A stretch of DNA of 64,000 bases, from assembly GCA_036388475.1 (NCBI GenBank), contig DASVRT010000031.1, positions 18,017-82,016 on the forward strand, read 5' to 3'. The stretch comes from JALZHR01 sp036388475. GTDB taxonomy: Bacteria > Acidobacteriota > Blastocatellia > Pyrinomonadales > Pyrinomonadaceae. A program made the position numbers and the translations under genes. How positions within the stretch are numbered: position 1 is the stretch's first letter; each line of letters starts with the position of its first letter. Positions 33,016 through 42,152 of this stretch are shown piece after piece. The notes below the pieces were generated by a model. The model was not told where the DNA came from and did not search any database. It saw nothing but the letters and a program-made list of their open reading frames with translations.

Positions 33016-35589
33016 ATGATGTCACAAAAACTTAATGTAAAATTGATGAGAGAAATTTCGAGATTGCTTCTGCTCTCTTTAATTTTCGTTAATGTCATTG
33101 GCGTTTATTCAAACCCGAAAGCTAATGATACGGTTTCCGAAGCTTCAAGCACGCCCACACTCAAAAAATACACTTCGGACTTAACTCGTCTGGCGCGCGA
33201 AAACAGAATAAATCAAAATGCGAATTTTGAGCGCGAGGTCAGCCGGCTCCTTCAGATACTGGCGGGCAGCGACACGCGCCAGCCAATCGTTCTGGACGAA
33301 ACGGGTGAATATCAGGAACTCGTCGTCGAGCATCTGGCGGTTCGCCTGGCAAAAGGCGGCGTTCCCGCCTCTTTGTTAGGCAAACGCGTGCTCAAGCTCG
33401 AAATCGGAAAACTTTTTTCCGAAGCCAAAACGAACGCGCAAGCCGCCGTTTTGATTGAATCCATTATTAGCGAGCTCGCCGCTAACGACGATATTATTTT
33501 ATTTGTTGACGAGATTGACGGCTTTGTCGGAAACGCCGAAGTCATTGAAAAATTAGCGCCGGCTTTGCAGCAAAGCAAAATCCGTATCATCGGCGGCAGT
33601 TCAAAAGCCGCTTACACGGAAAAAATTGAAAAGCAAGCCGCGCTTGCCGCGCTGTTCACGCCGGTTTTCATCAATCAAAACAGTAAAATTGCCGGAAATG
33701 AAAAATCTTCCGATGAATTTCAGGGCGACGAATTTCGCGGCGACAACGTTTCGCCGGATTTGCGCGCGATGATGGCGGAAGACCCGACCGGCAAAAAACG
33801 CGTCGACGTTATTCTGCAAGCCAAAGACGCCGACAACTCCGTTTTGAGAACGCTGATGGCGCAGGGCAAGGCGCGCATCAACAACCGCATCGGCGACAGC
33901 AATATGCTGGTCGTCAATCTGCCTTTGAGCGCGATCAATCAGCTTTCGTTGAGCGGTTTGATTAACTATATGTCGCCCGACCGCGAGATTCAATTATCCG
34001 GTCACATCGAAGATACCACCGGCACGACGTTAAATCGCTCGCAGCCGGCAACGCCGACGCGCGCCGCTTACACGCTGGACGGAACCGGCATCGGCGTCGC
34101 GATTGTCGATTCGGGCATTTACGACGAACACAAAGGTTTTAAAACCAGCGCCGGCGTTTCGCGGATTGCGGCGAACGTTAATTTTACGAGCACCACGACC
34201 ACAGCCACCGCAGATAATTTCGGACACGGAACGCACGTCGCCGGTATCGCGACGGGCAGTTCGACCGTCAACAGCGGAGCCTATCGAGGCATCGCTCCGA
34301 ATGCGAAAATCATCAGCGTTAAAGTTTTAAGCGACAGCGGAACGGGTCAGACCTCGTGGCTTCTGAACGGTTTGAATTGGATTTTGCAGAATAAAGCGAC
34401 GCATAACATCCGCGTCGTCAATTTAAGCCTCGGCTCGGTCGCGGTCGATACTTATACCAATGACCCGGTTTGCCGCAAGGTTCACGAACTCGTCAGCAAC
34501 GGCATCGTCGTTGTCGCGGCATCAGGAAATTTGGGCAAAAGCAGCATCGGCACCAAAGCTTACGGACGCATTCACTCGCCGGGCAACAGCCCGTATGTCA
34601 TTACCGTCGGCGCCAGCAACTCGCTCGGCACAAACGCCAGAAACGACGATAGCGTCACGTCATTCAGCTCGCGCGGTCCGACACGCAGCTTTTACACCGA
34701 CGCTTCCGGCGTCAAACGCTTTGACAACCTGATTAAACCCGACCTCGTCGCGCCCGGAAACAAGTTGATTTCCTACAAAGCTGCGAATAGCCTTTTATCG
34801 AGTAAAGTCGCCGCTTTGACCGACCCGCTTTTAAGCGTGCTCGGCGCGACGGACGCGATGATGAATCTGAGCGGAACGTCGATGTCGACTCCGACGGCAT
34901 CAGGCGCGGCGGCGCTGCTTTTGCAGGTTAATCCGAACCTGACGCCGAATATGGTGAAGATGATTCTGCAATATACGGCGCAGCCGTTGGCGGGCGCCAA
35001 TATGTTCGAGCAGGGCGCAGGTCAGATTAATATCGAAGGTGCCATTAAGCTAGCTAAATCGCTGCGCAGCGATTTAGCTTTTCAGACGGCGGCGGTTAAC
35101 GGAACGAGCATCGTTCCGGCGGATTGGGTCGCGCCCTTGCACGCTTCGTCTATCGGCGGCACGAGCTTTATCTGGTCGCAGGTAATTACCAGCAACTACG
35201 GTTTTATCTACGGACAAAATCTTATCTCGAAATATCAACCGGTCTACGGCTTTGGAAAAAGCTTTAACGACGGCGTTGTTTTGTCCGGCACGGTAGCTCC
35301 GCTGAATTCGACCAACTACACGACCGGCTTAATTGCCTCGCCGAATGTTATAACAAGCAACGGCGGCGCGCTGGGCAGCGGAACTGTCTATTGCGCTCTC
35401 GGCGTTTTGATTAGCGACGGCGTCCTGATTAGCGACGGCGTCCTGATTAGCGATGGCGTCCTGATTAGCGACGGTGTTTTAATCAGCGACGGCGTTTTAG
35501 TGAGCGACGGTGTTTTAGTGAGCGATTATATGCAGGCGATGAGCGACGATGTAATAGCAAACGGCGATAACACTCAGGGTATGCAGTAG
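33016..35589 (+). CDS. Secreted S8 (subtilisin-like) peptidase with ClpB-like N-terminal domain and SDGVLI repeats
   Basis: An 857-residue exported protease. A signal peptide covers residues 1-32. Residues about 70-220 resemble the first AAA+ module of ClpA/ClpB (FEREVSRLLQIL, VPASLLGKRVLKLEIG, Walker-B-like ILFVDEIDGF with Asp165-Glu166, and AYTEKIEKQAALAALFTPVF). The Walker A lysine is gone, with DETGEYQEL where GxxGxGKT is expected. An I9-like pro-segment (about 245-330) precedes the S8 domain, which has Asp365, His404, Asn505 and Ser622 in GTSMSTP. Residues about 796-838 are seven hexapeptide repeats of the VLISDG type. A consensus sigma-54 promoter drives it. Confidence 0.92.
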   Translation: MMSQKLNVKLMREISRLLLLSLIFVNVIGVYSNPKANDTVSEASSTPTLKKYTSDLTRLARENRINQNANFEREVSRLLQILAGSDTRQPIVLDETGEYQELVVEHLAVRLAKGGVPASLLGKRVLKLEIGKLFSEAKTNAQAAVLIESIISELAANDDIILFVDEIDGFVGNAEVIEKLAPALQQSKIRIIGGSSKAAYTEKIEKQAALAALFTPVFINQNSKIAGNEKSSDEFQGDEFRGDNVSPDLRAMMAEDPTGKKRVDVILQAKDADNSVLRTLMAQGKARINNRIGDSNMLVVNLPLSAINQLSLSGLINYMSPDREIQLSGHIEDTTGTTLNRSQPATPTRAAYTLDGTGIGVAIVDSGIYDEHKGFKTSAGVSRIAANVNFTSTTTTATADNFGHGTHVAGIATGSSTVNSGAYRGIAPNAKIISVKVLSDSGTGQTSWLLNGLNWILQNKATHNIRVVNLSLGSVAVDTYTNDPVCRKVHELVSNGIVVVAASGNLGKSSIGTKAYGRIHSPGNSPYVITVGASNSLGTNARNDDSVTSFSSRGPTRSFYTDASGVKRFDNLIKPDLVAPGNKLISYKAANSLLSSKVAALTDPLLSVLGATDAMMNLSGTSMSTPTASGAAALLLQVNPNLTPNMVKMILQYTAQPLAGANMFEQGAGQINIEGAIKLAKSLRSDLAFQTAAVNGTSIVPADWVAPLHASSIGGTSFIWSQVITSNYGFIYGQNLISKYQPVYGFGKSFNDGVVLSGTVAPLNSTNYTTGLIASPNVITSNGGALGSGTVYCALGVLISDGVLISDGVLISDGVLISDGVLISDGVLVSDGVLVSDYMQAMSDDVIANGDNTQGMQ
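35401..35525 (+). repeat. 18-bp coding repeat (hexapeptide VLISDG)
   Basis: Seven in-frame 18-base units encode VLISDG, with the last ones VLVSDG and VLVSDY. Synonymous changes between units increase towards the 3' end, so the repeat is not a very recent expansion. Confidence 0.9.
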
Positions 35590-35633
35590 TTCCACAACTC
35601 CCAAATCCAAAAAATTTAAAGAAAACTATACTA

Positions 35634-36542
35634 ATGTCATACCAGATTGTTAACAGACATCCAGTCCAGAGTCTGTCTGCCGTTCGAAACGGCTTCGCGC
35701 TCGCGCCCGATATGGCGCAAGTCTGCGAGCTGCGAGACGAGAACACCGCCGAAGTGCTGGCTTTCCTGGCGATGCGCCCGGTTCACACCATCGTCATGAC
35801 GAGCTTTATTAATGACAACGGATTGGTCAGTTCGCTGAATCGCGGCACCTTCTACGGTTTCCGCGATGCCGCTGGAAAAATCGAAGGCGTCGCTCTTATC
35901 GGGCATACGACGCTGGTCGAGGCGCGCACGGACGAATCGCTGAAGGCTTTCGCTTTCGCCGCCAGAGAATCCGAAACGCCGATTCACATTATTATGTCGG
36001 ACGGCAGCAACGCCGAATCGTTCTGGCAATATTATTCGGGCGGCGCGCGCGAGCCGCGTCTGGTCTGCCACGAGTTATTATTTGAAATCGGCTTTCCTGT
36101 TATGGTACGTGAAACGACTGAAGATTTGAGACTGGCAGCCGAAGACGAGCTGCTCGAAGTTGCCGAAGCCCACGCGGAAGTCGCTCTGATGGAAAGCGGC
36201 GTTAACCCTTTGACAAAAGACCGCGAAGGTTTTCTGCAAAGAACTCTGCGCCGAATCCGGCAGGAAAGAACTTTTGTCGTCTTTGAAAACGGCAAATTGC
36301 TTTTCAAAGCCGACATCGTCGCCGAAACCGCCGACGTTATTTATCTGGAAGGCATCTATGTCGCGAGCGACCGGCGCGGCGTCGGCGCCGGCGCGAAATA
36401 TTTATCACAACTCAGCCGTCTGCTTTTAAATCGCGTGAAACACGTGTGTTTATTAAGCAACGTGGATTTTAAGGAGGCACATTCCGCGTATTTGAAAGCC
36501 GGATTCAAATCAAAAGACAGTTGTACGACGATTTTTGTTTAA
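35634..36542 (+). CDS. GNAT-family N-acetyltransferase
   Basis: A 302-residue protein. The C-terminal half has a GNAT fold: ADVIYLEGIYVASDRRGVGAGAKYLSQL (about residues 233-260) is the acetyl-CoA motif A, with R-R-G-V-G-A-G in place of the usual Q/RxxGxG/A. HSAYLKAGFKSKDS near 285-298 is motif B. The N-terminal half is a divergent partner region like the DUF4081 group of GNAT proteins. The substrate is unknown. It starts 44 bases after the subtilase gene and may be read from the same sigma-54 promoter. Confidence 0.85.
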   Translation: MSYQIVNRHPVQSLSAVRNGFALAPDMAQVCELRDENTAEVLAFLAMRPVHTIVMTSFINDNGLVSSLNRGTFYGFRDAAGKIEGVALIGHTTLVEARTDESLKAFAFAARESETPIHIIMSDGSNAESFWQYYSGGAREPRLVCHELLFEIGFPVMVRETTEDLRLAAEDELLEVAEAHAEVALMESGVNPLTKDREGFLQRTLRRIRQERTFVVFENGKLLFKADIVAETADVIYLEGIYVASDRRGVGAGAKYLSQLSRLLLNRVKHVCLLSNVDFKEAHSAYLKAGFKSKDSCTTIFV

Positions 36543-36555
36543 CAAAGAAAAACTA

Positions 36556-36584
36556 TAGACAAATTTTTTGTTATTGCTTATAAT
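36556..36584 (+). promoter_or_regulatory. Sigma-70-type promoter of the GGDEF-EAL gene
   Basis: TAGACA (36556-36561), a 17-base spacer and TATAAT (36579-36584) form a good housekeeping promoter. The leader of about 135 bases contains a hairpin, GGGAGGCTTT with AAAGCCTTCC (36590-36613), immediately after the expected start site. Confidence 0.6.
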
Positions 36585-36726
36585 CATCGGGAGGCTTTTT
36601 GTTAAAGCCTTCCACTTTAATCATTTCCAGCATCAGATTTTAATTCCGTAAGCTTTCGCAAAAATTCAAAAAACGCTCCCGCCCAATATGAAATATTCCC
36701 CGATTGTCTAGCTGCCGCAACTGAAT

Positions 36727-39228
36727 ATGGATTCTCAAAAAACAACCCGACAGTATATGCTGGCTATCATTGCATTGGGAGCGCTGTGTTTAGCCATTGC
36801 ATTATGGACGATTCCGCTGGAAAAACTCTCTCTGCAATTCGTCTTTCTTTCTCTGCTGACAATCGCCCTCGGCTCGCGCATCTCGATTCAGATTCCGCGT
36901 TTTAAATCGCACATTGCGGTTTCCGACACGTTTATTTTTCTGGCTATTCTGCTGTTCGGCGGCGAGGCGGCGATTTTGCTTTCCGCCGTCGAAGCTTTTT
37001 TCTCCTCGTGGCGATTCTGCAAGAAAAAAATCTCGGTTTTCTTTAATGCCGGATTGCTGGCTTGCTCGACGACGTTTGTCATTTCCGTTCTGCGGTTGTT
37101 CGAGATTGACGGCGCGACGGTTATTCACGAGGAAAAGCACACCAATTTGATTATTTCTCTGTCGGTAATGGCGCTGGTGCAGTTTGTTTTCAATTCCGGC
37201 TTAGCCTCGATTTACGGAGCTTTAAAAAGCGAAAAGCCCTGGTGGGAAACCTGGAAGACGCATTATCTCTGGACTTCCGTGACGTATTTCGTCGGCGCCA
37301 TCGCCGCCGGAATTTTAGCCGAGCTGGTTTTCGTCATCGGTTTCGGCGTGATTATCGCCGCCGCGCCGGTTATCGTTATCGTCTATCTGACCTACCGGAT
37401 GTATCTGAAAAACGTGGAAATGTCGCTCTCGCAAGCCGAGCAAGCCGAGCAGCACGCTTTGATTCTGGAGGAACAATCGCGCGCGCTCACCGAATCCGAA
37501 GAACGTTTTCGCAGCGCGTTTACCTACGCGCCCATCGGCATCGGCATCGTTTCGCCCGACGGCAAATGGCTGAAAATAAACAAGGCGCTTTCGGAAATCC
37601 TCGGCTACACCGAAGAAGAATTTCTGGCGATGGAATTTCAGTCGATGATTTACGAAGACGATTTGGGCGACACGCTCGTCAAGCTTCACGAATTGACGAC
37701 CGGCAAAGTTCCCGCCTGCCAGCTCGAACAGCGTTATTTAAATAAACGCGGCGAAATCGTCTGGGTTTCGTGGAGCGTTTCGACGACCAGCGACCACAAA
37801 GCCGAGCGCCCGAATTTAATCTTTCAAATTCAGGACATCACCGTTAAAAAGCTGACCGAAGAACAATTGCAGTATAAAGCCACGCACGACGCGCTGACCG
37901 GCTTGCCGAATCGCGCGTATTTTATGGCGCGGCTCGAACAGGCGCTGGAAAAAGTGCGCGATAATCCGAGTTATAAAGTCAGCGTTCTTTTCATCGACCT
38001 CGACCGTTTCAAAATCGTCAACGACAGTCTCGGGCATCAAATCGGCGACGAATTGCTGATGGGAATCGCCGACCGCCTGCGCGAATGCCTGCGCCCGTCC
38101 GATATGGTCGCGCGGCTCGGCGGCGACGAGTTTACGATTCTGGTCGAAGGAAAATACGAACCGCGTGAAGTCGTCCGCATCGCCGAGCGCATCCGCGAAA
38201 AGTTTTTAAGTCCTTTCAATTTAAGCGGTCACGAAATCTTCAGCTCGGCGAGCATCGGCATTCTGCACGCTTCGGATAAATACACCAAACCCGAAGACGT
38301 GATGCGCGACGCCGACATCGCTATGTATCAGGCGAAACGCGCCGGAAAATCGCGCCACGAAATCTTTAACCAGCATATGCGTGACGCCGTTAAGGAAACT
38401 TTGCAGATTGAAACCGATTTGCGGCACGCCATCGAAAAACAGGAATTCGGCGTTTATTACCAGCCGATTTATTCGTTTGAAACCGATAAAATCGAAGGCT
38501 TCGAGGCGCTCGCCCGCTGGGAGCATAAAACGCTGGGAATGATTCCGCCGAGCCGTTTTATTCCGCTGGCGGAGGAAATCGGCGTCATCGACGCGCTCGG
38601 CGAGCAGATTTTGCGCCGCGCCTGCGAAGAAGGCTGCCTGCTTCAGCAGTCCGCGCCGGAAGCCGAATCGTTCGTGTTGAGCGTCAATATTTCCTGCAAG
38701 CAATTTGCCCAGTTGAAGCTGGTCGAAAACATCAAACAAATTCTCGAAGACACGCAATTCAGCCCGCGAAATCTGAAACTGGAAATTACCGAATCGGTTT
38801 TTCTGGAACACACCGAAACGGCGATTGAAATCCTGCGGCAATTGTGCGACATCGGCATCGAAATCAATATCGACGATTTCGGAACAGGTTATTCGAATCT
38901 GCATTATTTGATGCAGTTTCCGATTACCACTCTGAAAATCGACCGCTCGTTTATCAGCCCGATTCAGGAAAACGGTCAGAATATCGAAATCGTCCAGATG
39001 GTTATGATGCTGGCGCGCAGCCTGCGGATGAAAGTCATCGCCGAAGGCGTCGAAACCCAGGCTCAATACAACCAGCTGAAAGATTTAAACTGCGAAGGCG
39101 CGCAGGGCTATTTCTTCGGCAAAGCGATGAATTTCGAAGAAGCCAGAAATTATTTCAGAGAGAAAAACCGCCAGCCGATGCCGATGCCGCCGATGGAAGA
39201 AATCTCGGTCGTCTCGACGCTGCAATAA
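36727..39228 (+). CDS. Membrane GGDEF-EAL protein with PAS domain
   Basis: An 833-residue cyclic-di-GMP turnover protein. Residues about 10-230 contain some seven hydrophobic segments forming an integral sensor domain. A short coiled coil leads to a PAS domain (about 258-375, ESEERFRSAFTYAPIGIGIV). The GGDEF domain has the intact GGDEF motif at 465-469. The EAL domain has EAL at 593-595 and DDFGTGYSNLHYL near 715-727. Both motifs are intact, so synthesis, hydrolysis or switching between them is possible. It appears monocistronic. Confidence 0.95.
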   Translation: MDSQKTTRQYMLAIIALGALCLAIALWTIPLEKLSLQFVFLSLLTIALGSRISIQIPRFKSHIAVSDTFIFLAILLFGGEAAILLSAVEAFFSSWRFCKKKISVFFNAGLLACSTTFVISVLRLFEIDGATVIHEEKHTNLIISLSVMALVQFVFNSGLASIYGALKSEKPWWETWKTHYLWTSVTYFVGAIAAGILAELVFVIGFGVIIAAAPVIVIVYLTYRMYLKNVEMSLSQAEQAEQHALILEEQSRALTESEERFRSAFTYAPIGIGIVSPDGKWLKINKALSEILGYTEEEFLAMEFQSMIYEDDLGDTLVKLHELTTGKVPACQLEQRYLNKRGEIVWVSWSVSTTSDHKAERPNLIFQIQDITVKKLTEEQLQYKATHDALTGLPNRAYFMARLEQALEKVRDNPSYKVSVLFIDLDRFKIVNDSLGHQIGDELLMGIADRLRECLRPSDMVARLGGDEFTILVEGKYEPREVVRIAERIREKFLSPFNLSGHEIFSSASIGILHASDKYTKPEDVMRDADIAMYQAKRAGKSRHEIFNQHMRDAVKETLQIETDLRHAIEKQEFGVYYQPIYSFETDKIEGFEALARWEHKTLGMIPPSRFIPLAEEIGVIDALGEQILRRACEEGCLLQQSAPEAESFVLSVNISCKQFAQLKLVENIKQILEDTQFSPRNLKLEITESVFLEHTETAIEILRQLCDIGIEINIDDFGTGYSNLHYLMQFPITTLKIDRSFISPIQENGQNIEIVQMVMMLARSLRMKVIAEGVETQAQYNQLKDLNCEGAQGYFFGKAMNFEEARNYFREKNRQPMPMPPMEEISVVSTLQ

Positions 39229-39247
39229 AAGTAAAAAGTAAAAAATA

Positions 39248-39290
39248 AAGAGCGTGTGACTGAAATTTAGAATTTCAGTCACACGCTCTT
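39248..39290. terminator. Bidirectional terminator flanked by heptamer repeats
   Basis: A perfect 20-bp stem (AAGAGCGTGTGACTGAAATT and complement) with loop TAG. It is flanked by 7-bp TTTTTAC/GTAAAAA words (39227-39247 and 39290-39321), which extend the pairing. It serves the GGDEF-EAL gene and the convergent sdhB. Confidence 0.92.
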
Positions 39291-39323
39291 TTACTTTTTA
39301 CTTTTTACTTTTTACTTTTTCTT

Positions 39324-40127
39324 CTATTTCCGCAGCCAGCCGAATAGCCCGTGAATCGTCACTTCCCTGTTCGTTTCGTAAATCGCGCGCGTCAGCGGAA
39401 TCGACATCGGACAGACCTGAACGCAGTTTTGCGCGTTGCCGCAGTTTGTGATTCCGTCTTCCTGCATTAAGGCTTCGAGCCGTTCGTCGCGCGTCATTTT
39501 CCCGGTCGGGTGCATATTCTGATAACGAACCTGCGCAATCGCCTGCGGACCGATGTAATTGTCTTCGTGATACTGCGGGCAGGCTTCCAGGCAGCAGCCG
39601 CACGTCATACAGCGCGAGTAGGCGTAACGTTCCTCGACTTCTTCCTGCGACATTCGCGGCGCGGGTCCGAGGTCGTGCGTGCCGTCAAGCTCAATCCAGG
39701 CGTTCGTGCGTTTCAGATGCTCGAACATCTGCGAGCGGTCAACCACCAAATCGCGCACGTTCGGAAACTTCGACATCGGCTCCAGCGTAATCGTGTTTCC
39801 GCCCGAAGCAATCAGCAAATCGTCAATCAAAGCCGAGCACGACTGGCGCACGCGACCGTTGATAACCATCGTGCAGATGCCGCAGACCTGTTCCAGACAA
39901 TTCATATCCCAGACCGGCGGCGTGGTTTGTTTGCCGTCTTTCGTCACGGGATTTTTGCGAATTTCCATCAGCGCGGAAATCACGTTCAGATTCCGCCGGT
40001 ACGGAATTTCAAAAGTTTCCGTATACTGCTGCGCGCCGGGTTTCTCGCGCCGCGAAATGCGAATCTCAACTGTTTGGGGCGGATTCTCCAGCCGCTTTTT
40101 TTCCTCGTGCACGTTTGCTTCGTTCAT
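39324..40127 (-). CDS. sdhB: Succinate dehydrogenase iron-sulfur subunit
   Basis: A 267-residue electron-transfer subunit of complex II (a TTG start at 40139 would add four residues). The [2Fe-2S] cysteines lie in CLEQVCGIC with a later Cys in RVRQSC. The [4Fe-4S] and [3Fe-4S] ligands lie in CMTCGCCLEACP and CVQVCP. It passes electrons from the SdhA flavin to quinone. It is the last gene of the minus-strand sdhCAB operon, 21 bases after sdhA. Confidence 0.96.
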   Translation of the reverse strand: MNEANVHEEKKRLENPPQTVEIRISRREKPGAQQYTETFEIPYRRNLNVISALMEIRKNPVTKDGKQTTPPVWDMNCLEQVCGICTMVINGRVRQSCSALIDDLLIASGGNTITLEPMSKFPNVRDLVVDRSQMFEHLKRTNAWIELDGTHDLGPAPRMSQEEVEERYAYSRCMTCGCCLEACPQYHEDNYIGPQAIAQVRYQNMHPTGKMTRDERLEALMQEDGITNCGNAQNCVQVCPMSIPLTRAIYETNREVTIHGLFGWLRK

Positions 40128-40148
40128 AAGTTTAACCAAAACAAATTA

Positions 40149-42068
40149 CTAATCTTCTTTAAATGATTCACCTTTAGTGATTTTCTCGCCTTCTTTGCGC
40201 AGCATTTCTTCGCGCCCGACGGGTTTCAGCTCGCTGCCGTCTTTTAGAATTTGCGGCGCGCCGCCTTTTTCCGTGACCGCGGCTTTTGCCTTGCCTTTCG
40301 TGTAATCGCGTTTGCGCGGCTCGATTAAGCCGATGTCAACCGCTTCGTAACTCAAAACCGGCGCTTCCGCCGACCATTCGGCAATCGTCGTTTTCAGAAA
40401 ATTTTCGTCGTCGCGGTCCGGAAAATCGGGTTTGTAATGCGCGCCGCGCGATTCGTTGCGATTCAAAGCGCCGAGCGTGATAACGCGCGCCAGTTGCAGC
40501 ATATTCCACAATTGGCGCGCGTGCGGCAAAGCCTGCGTCGCCCAGAGATTCGAATCGTTTATCGAAATGTTTTGAAAACGGTCTTGCAGTTCGAGCAGTT
40601 TTTCGTCCGTCGCTTGCAGGCGGTCGTTGTAGCGCACGACCGTCACGTTGTCGGTCATCCACTTGCCCATTTCCTCGTGGATTTTGTATTGATTTTCCGA
40701 GCCTTCGTTTTTGATAATCTGCTCGTTGATTTCCTGCTGGCGCTTGAGTTCGGATGAATGAATTCCGTTTGTTTCCGTATTGCCGCGCTCGACGTTTTTG
40801 GCGTAATCGATTGCCGAAGGCGCGGCGACGAAACCGCCGTAAACGCACGAAACCAAAGAATTTGCGCCCAGACGATTGGCGCCGTGAATCGAATAATCGC
40901 ATTCGCCCGCCGCAAAAAGTCCGGGAATATTCGTTCGCTGCTCGTAATCGACCCACAGCCCGCCCATCGAATAATGAACGCCCGGAAAAATCCGCATCGG
41001 CACATAACGCGGGTCGTCGCCGACAAACATTTCGTAAATTTCCAGAATCGCGCCCAATTTTCTCGTCAAAGTTTCCGCCGGAATGTGCGTCAAATCCAGA
41101 TAAACCTGATTTTCGCCGCCGACGCCGAAGCCTTCCAGACAAATCTGGAAAATCTCGCGCGTGGCGATGTCGCGCGGCACGAGATTGCCGTAAGCCGGAT
41201 ATTTTTCTTCGAGAAAATAACGGCGTTCGGCTTCGGGAATGTCTTTCGGATTGCGTTTGTCGCCCGGATTTCGCGGAACCCAGACGCGCCCGCCTTCGCC
41301 GCGCGCCGATTCCGACATCAGGCGCAATTTGTCCTCGCCCGGAATCGAAGTCGGGTGAACCTGTATAAACTCGCCGTTGGCGTAGCGCGCGCCCTGCTGA
41401 TAAGCGGCGGAAACCGCGCTTCCGGTACAGACCATCGAATTGGTCGATTTTCCGAAAATCAATCCCGGTCCGCCCGTCGCCATAATCACGGCGTCGGCTT
41501 GAAAGGCTTTGAGTTCCAGCGTTTGCAGATTCATCGCGACGAGTCCGCGGCAAACCTGGTGGTCGTCCAGCACGAGCGACATCATTTCCCAGCCTTCGTA
41601 TTTCGTCACCTTTCCGGCTGATTCCCATTTGCGCACCTGTTCGTCCAGCGAGTAAAGCAATTGCTGTCCGGTCGAAGCGCCGGCAAACGCCGTGCGGTGA
41701 TGCAGCGTTCCGCCGAAACGCCGGAAATCAATCAAGCCTTCGCGCGTCCGCGAAAACGGCACGCCCATCCGGTCGAAAAGATAGATGATTGACGGCGCCA
41801 TCTCGCACATTTTTTGCACGGGCGGCTGGTTCGCCAGAAAATCGCCGCCGTAAACCGTGTCGTCAAAATGTTTCCACGGCGAATCGCCTTCGCCTTTGGT
41901 GTTGACCGCGCCGTTGATGCCGCCCTGCGCGCAGACCGAGTGCGAGCGCTTTACGGGAACGACCGAAAACAAATCGACGTCGTGTCCCGCTTCGGCGATT
42001 TTCATCGCCGCCGCCAATCCCGCCAAACCGCCGCCGATAACGGCTATCTTGATACCTTTTGAAGCCAT
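40149..42068 (-). CDS. sdhA: Succinate dehydrogenase flavoprotein subunit
   Basis: A 639-residue FAD-linked catalytic subunit of complex II, oxidising succinate to fumarate on the cytoplasmic face. The dinucleotide motif GGGLAGLAAA is at residues 12-21. The His of the RSHSVCAQGGINGA segment near residues 41-54 is the covalent-FAD site, and the active-site HPTSIPGEDKLRLMSE block is near 239-254. The length and Gly-rich sequence resemble the SdhA of three-subunit (type B/Bacteroidota-like) enzymes. It is separated from sdhC by 84 bases containing a heptamer hairpin. Confidence 0.97.
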   Translation of the reverse strand: MASKGIKIAVIGGGLAGLAAAMKIAEAGHDVDLFSVVPVKRSHSVCAQGGINGAVNTKGEGDSPWKHFDDTVYGGDFLANQPPVQKMCEMAPSIIYLFDRMGVPFSRTREGLIDFRRFGGTLHHRTAFAGASTGQQLLYSLDEQVRKWESAGKVTKYEGWEMMSLVLDDHQVCRGLVAMNLQTLELKAFQADAVIMATGGPGLIFGKSTNSMVCTGSAVSAAYQQGARYANGEFIQVHPTSIPGEDKLRLMSESARGEGGRVWVPRNPGDKRNPKDIPEAERRYFLEEKYPAYGNLVPRDIATREIFQICLEGFGVGGENQVYLDLTHIPAETLTRKLGAILEIYEMFVGDDPRYVPMRIFPGVHYSMGGLWVDYEQRTNIPGLFAAGECDYSIHGANRLGANSLVSCVYGGFVAAPSAIDYAKNVERGNTETNGIHSSELKRQQEINEQIIKNEGSENQYKIHEEMGKWMTDNVTVVRYNDRLQATDEKLLELQDRFQNISINDSNLWATQALPHARQLWNMLQLARVITLGALNRNESRGAHYKPDFPDRDDENFLKTTIAEWSAEAPVLSYEAVDIGLIEPRKRDYTKGKAKAAVTEKGGAPQILKDGSELKPVGREEMLRKEGEKITKGESFKED

Positions 42069-42079
42069 ATAATGTAGTT

Positions 42080-42140
42080 GATAACTGATAACTGATAACT
42101 GATAGTTTTATTTGTTCTTATTATCAGTTATCAGTCATTC
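42080..42140. repeat. Heptamer hairpin inside the sdh operon
   Basis: GATAACT GATAACT GATAACT GATAGTT (42080-42107) faces ATCAGTTATCAGT (42123-42135). It lies between the sdhC stop and the sdhA start on the minus strand, within a presumed single transcript. Confidence 0.85.
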
Positions 42141-42152
42141 ACTATTAGTTAA

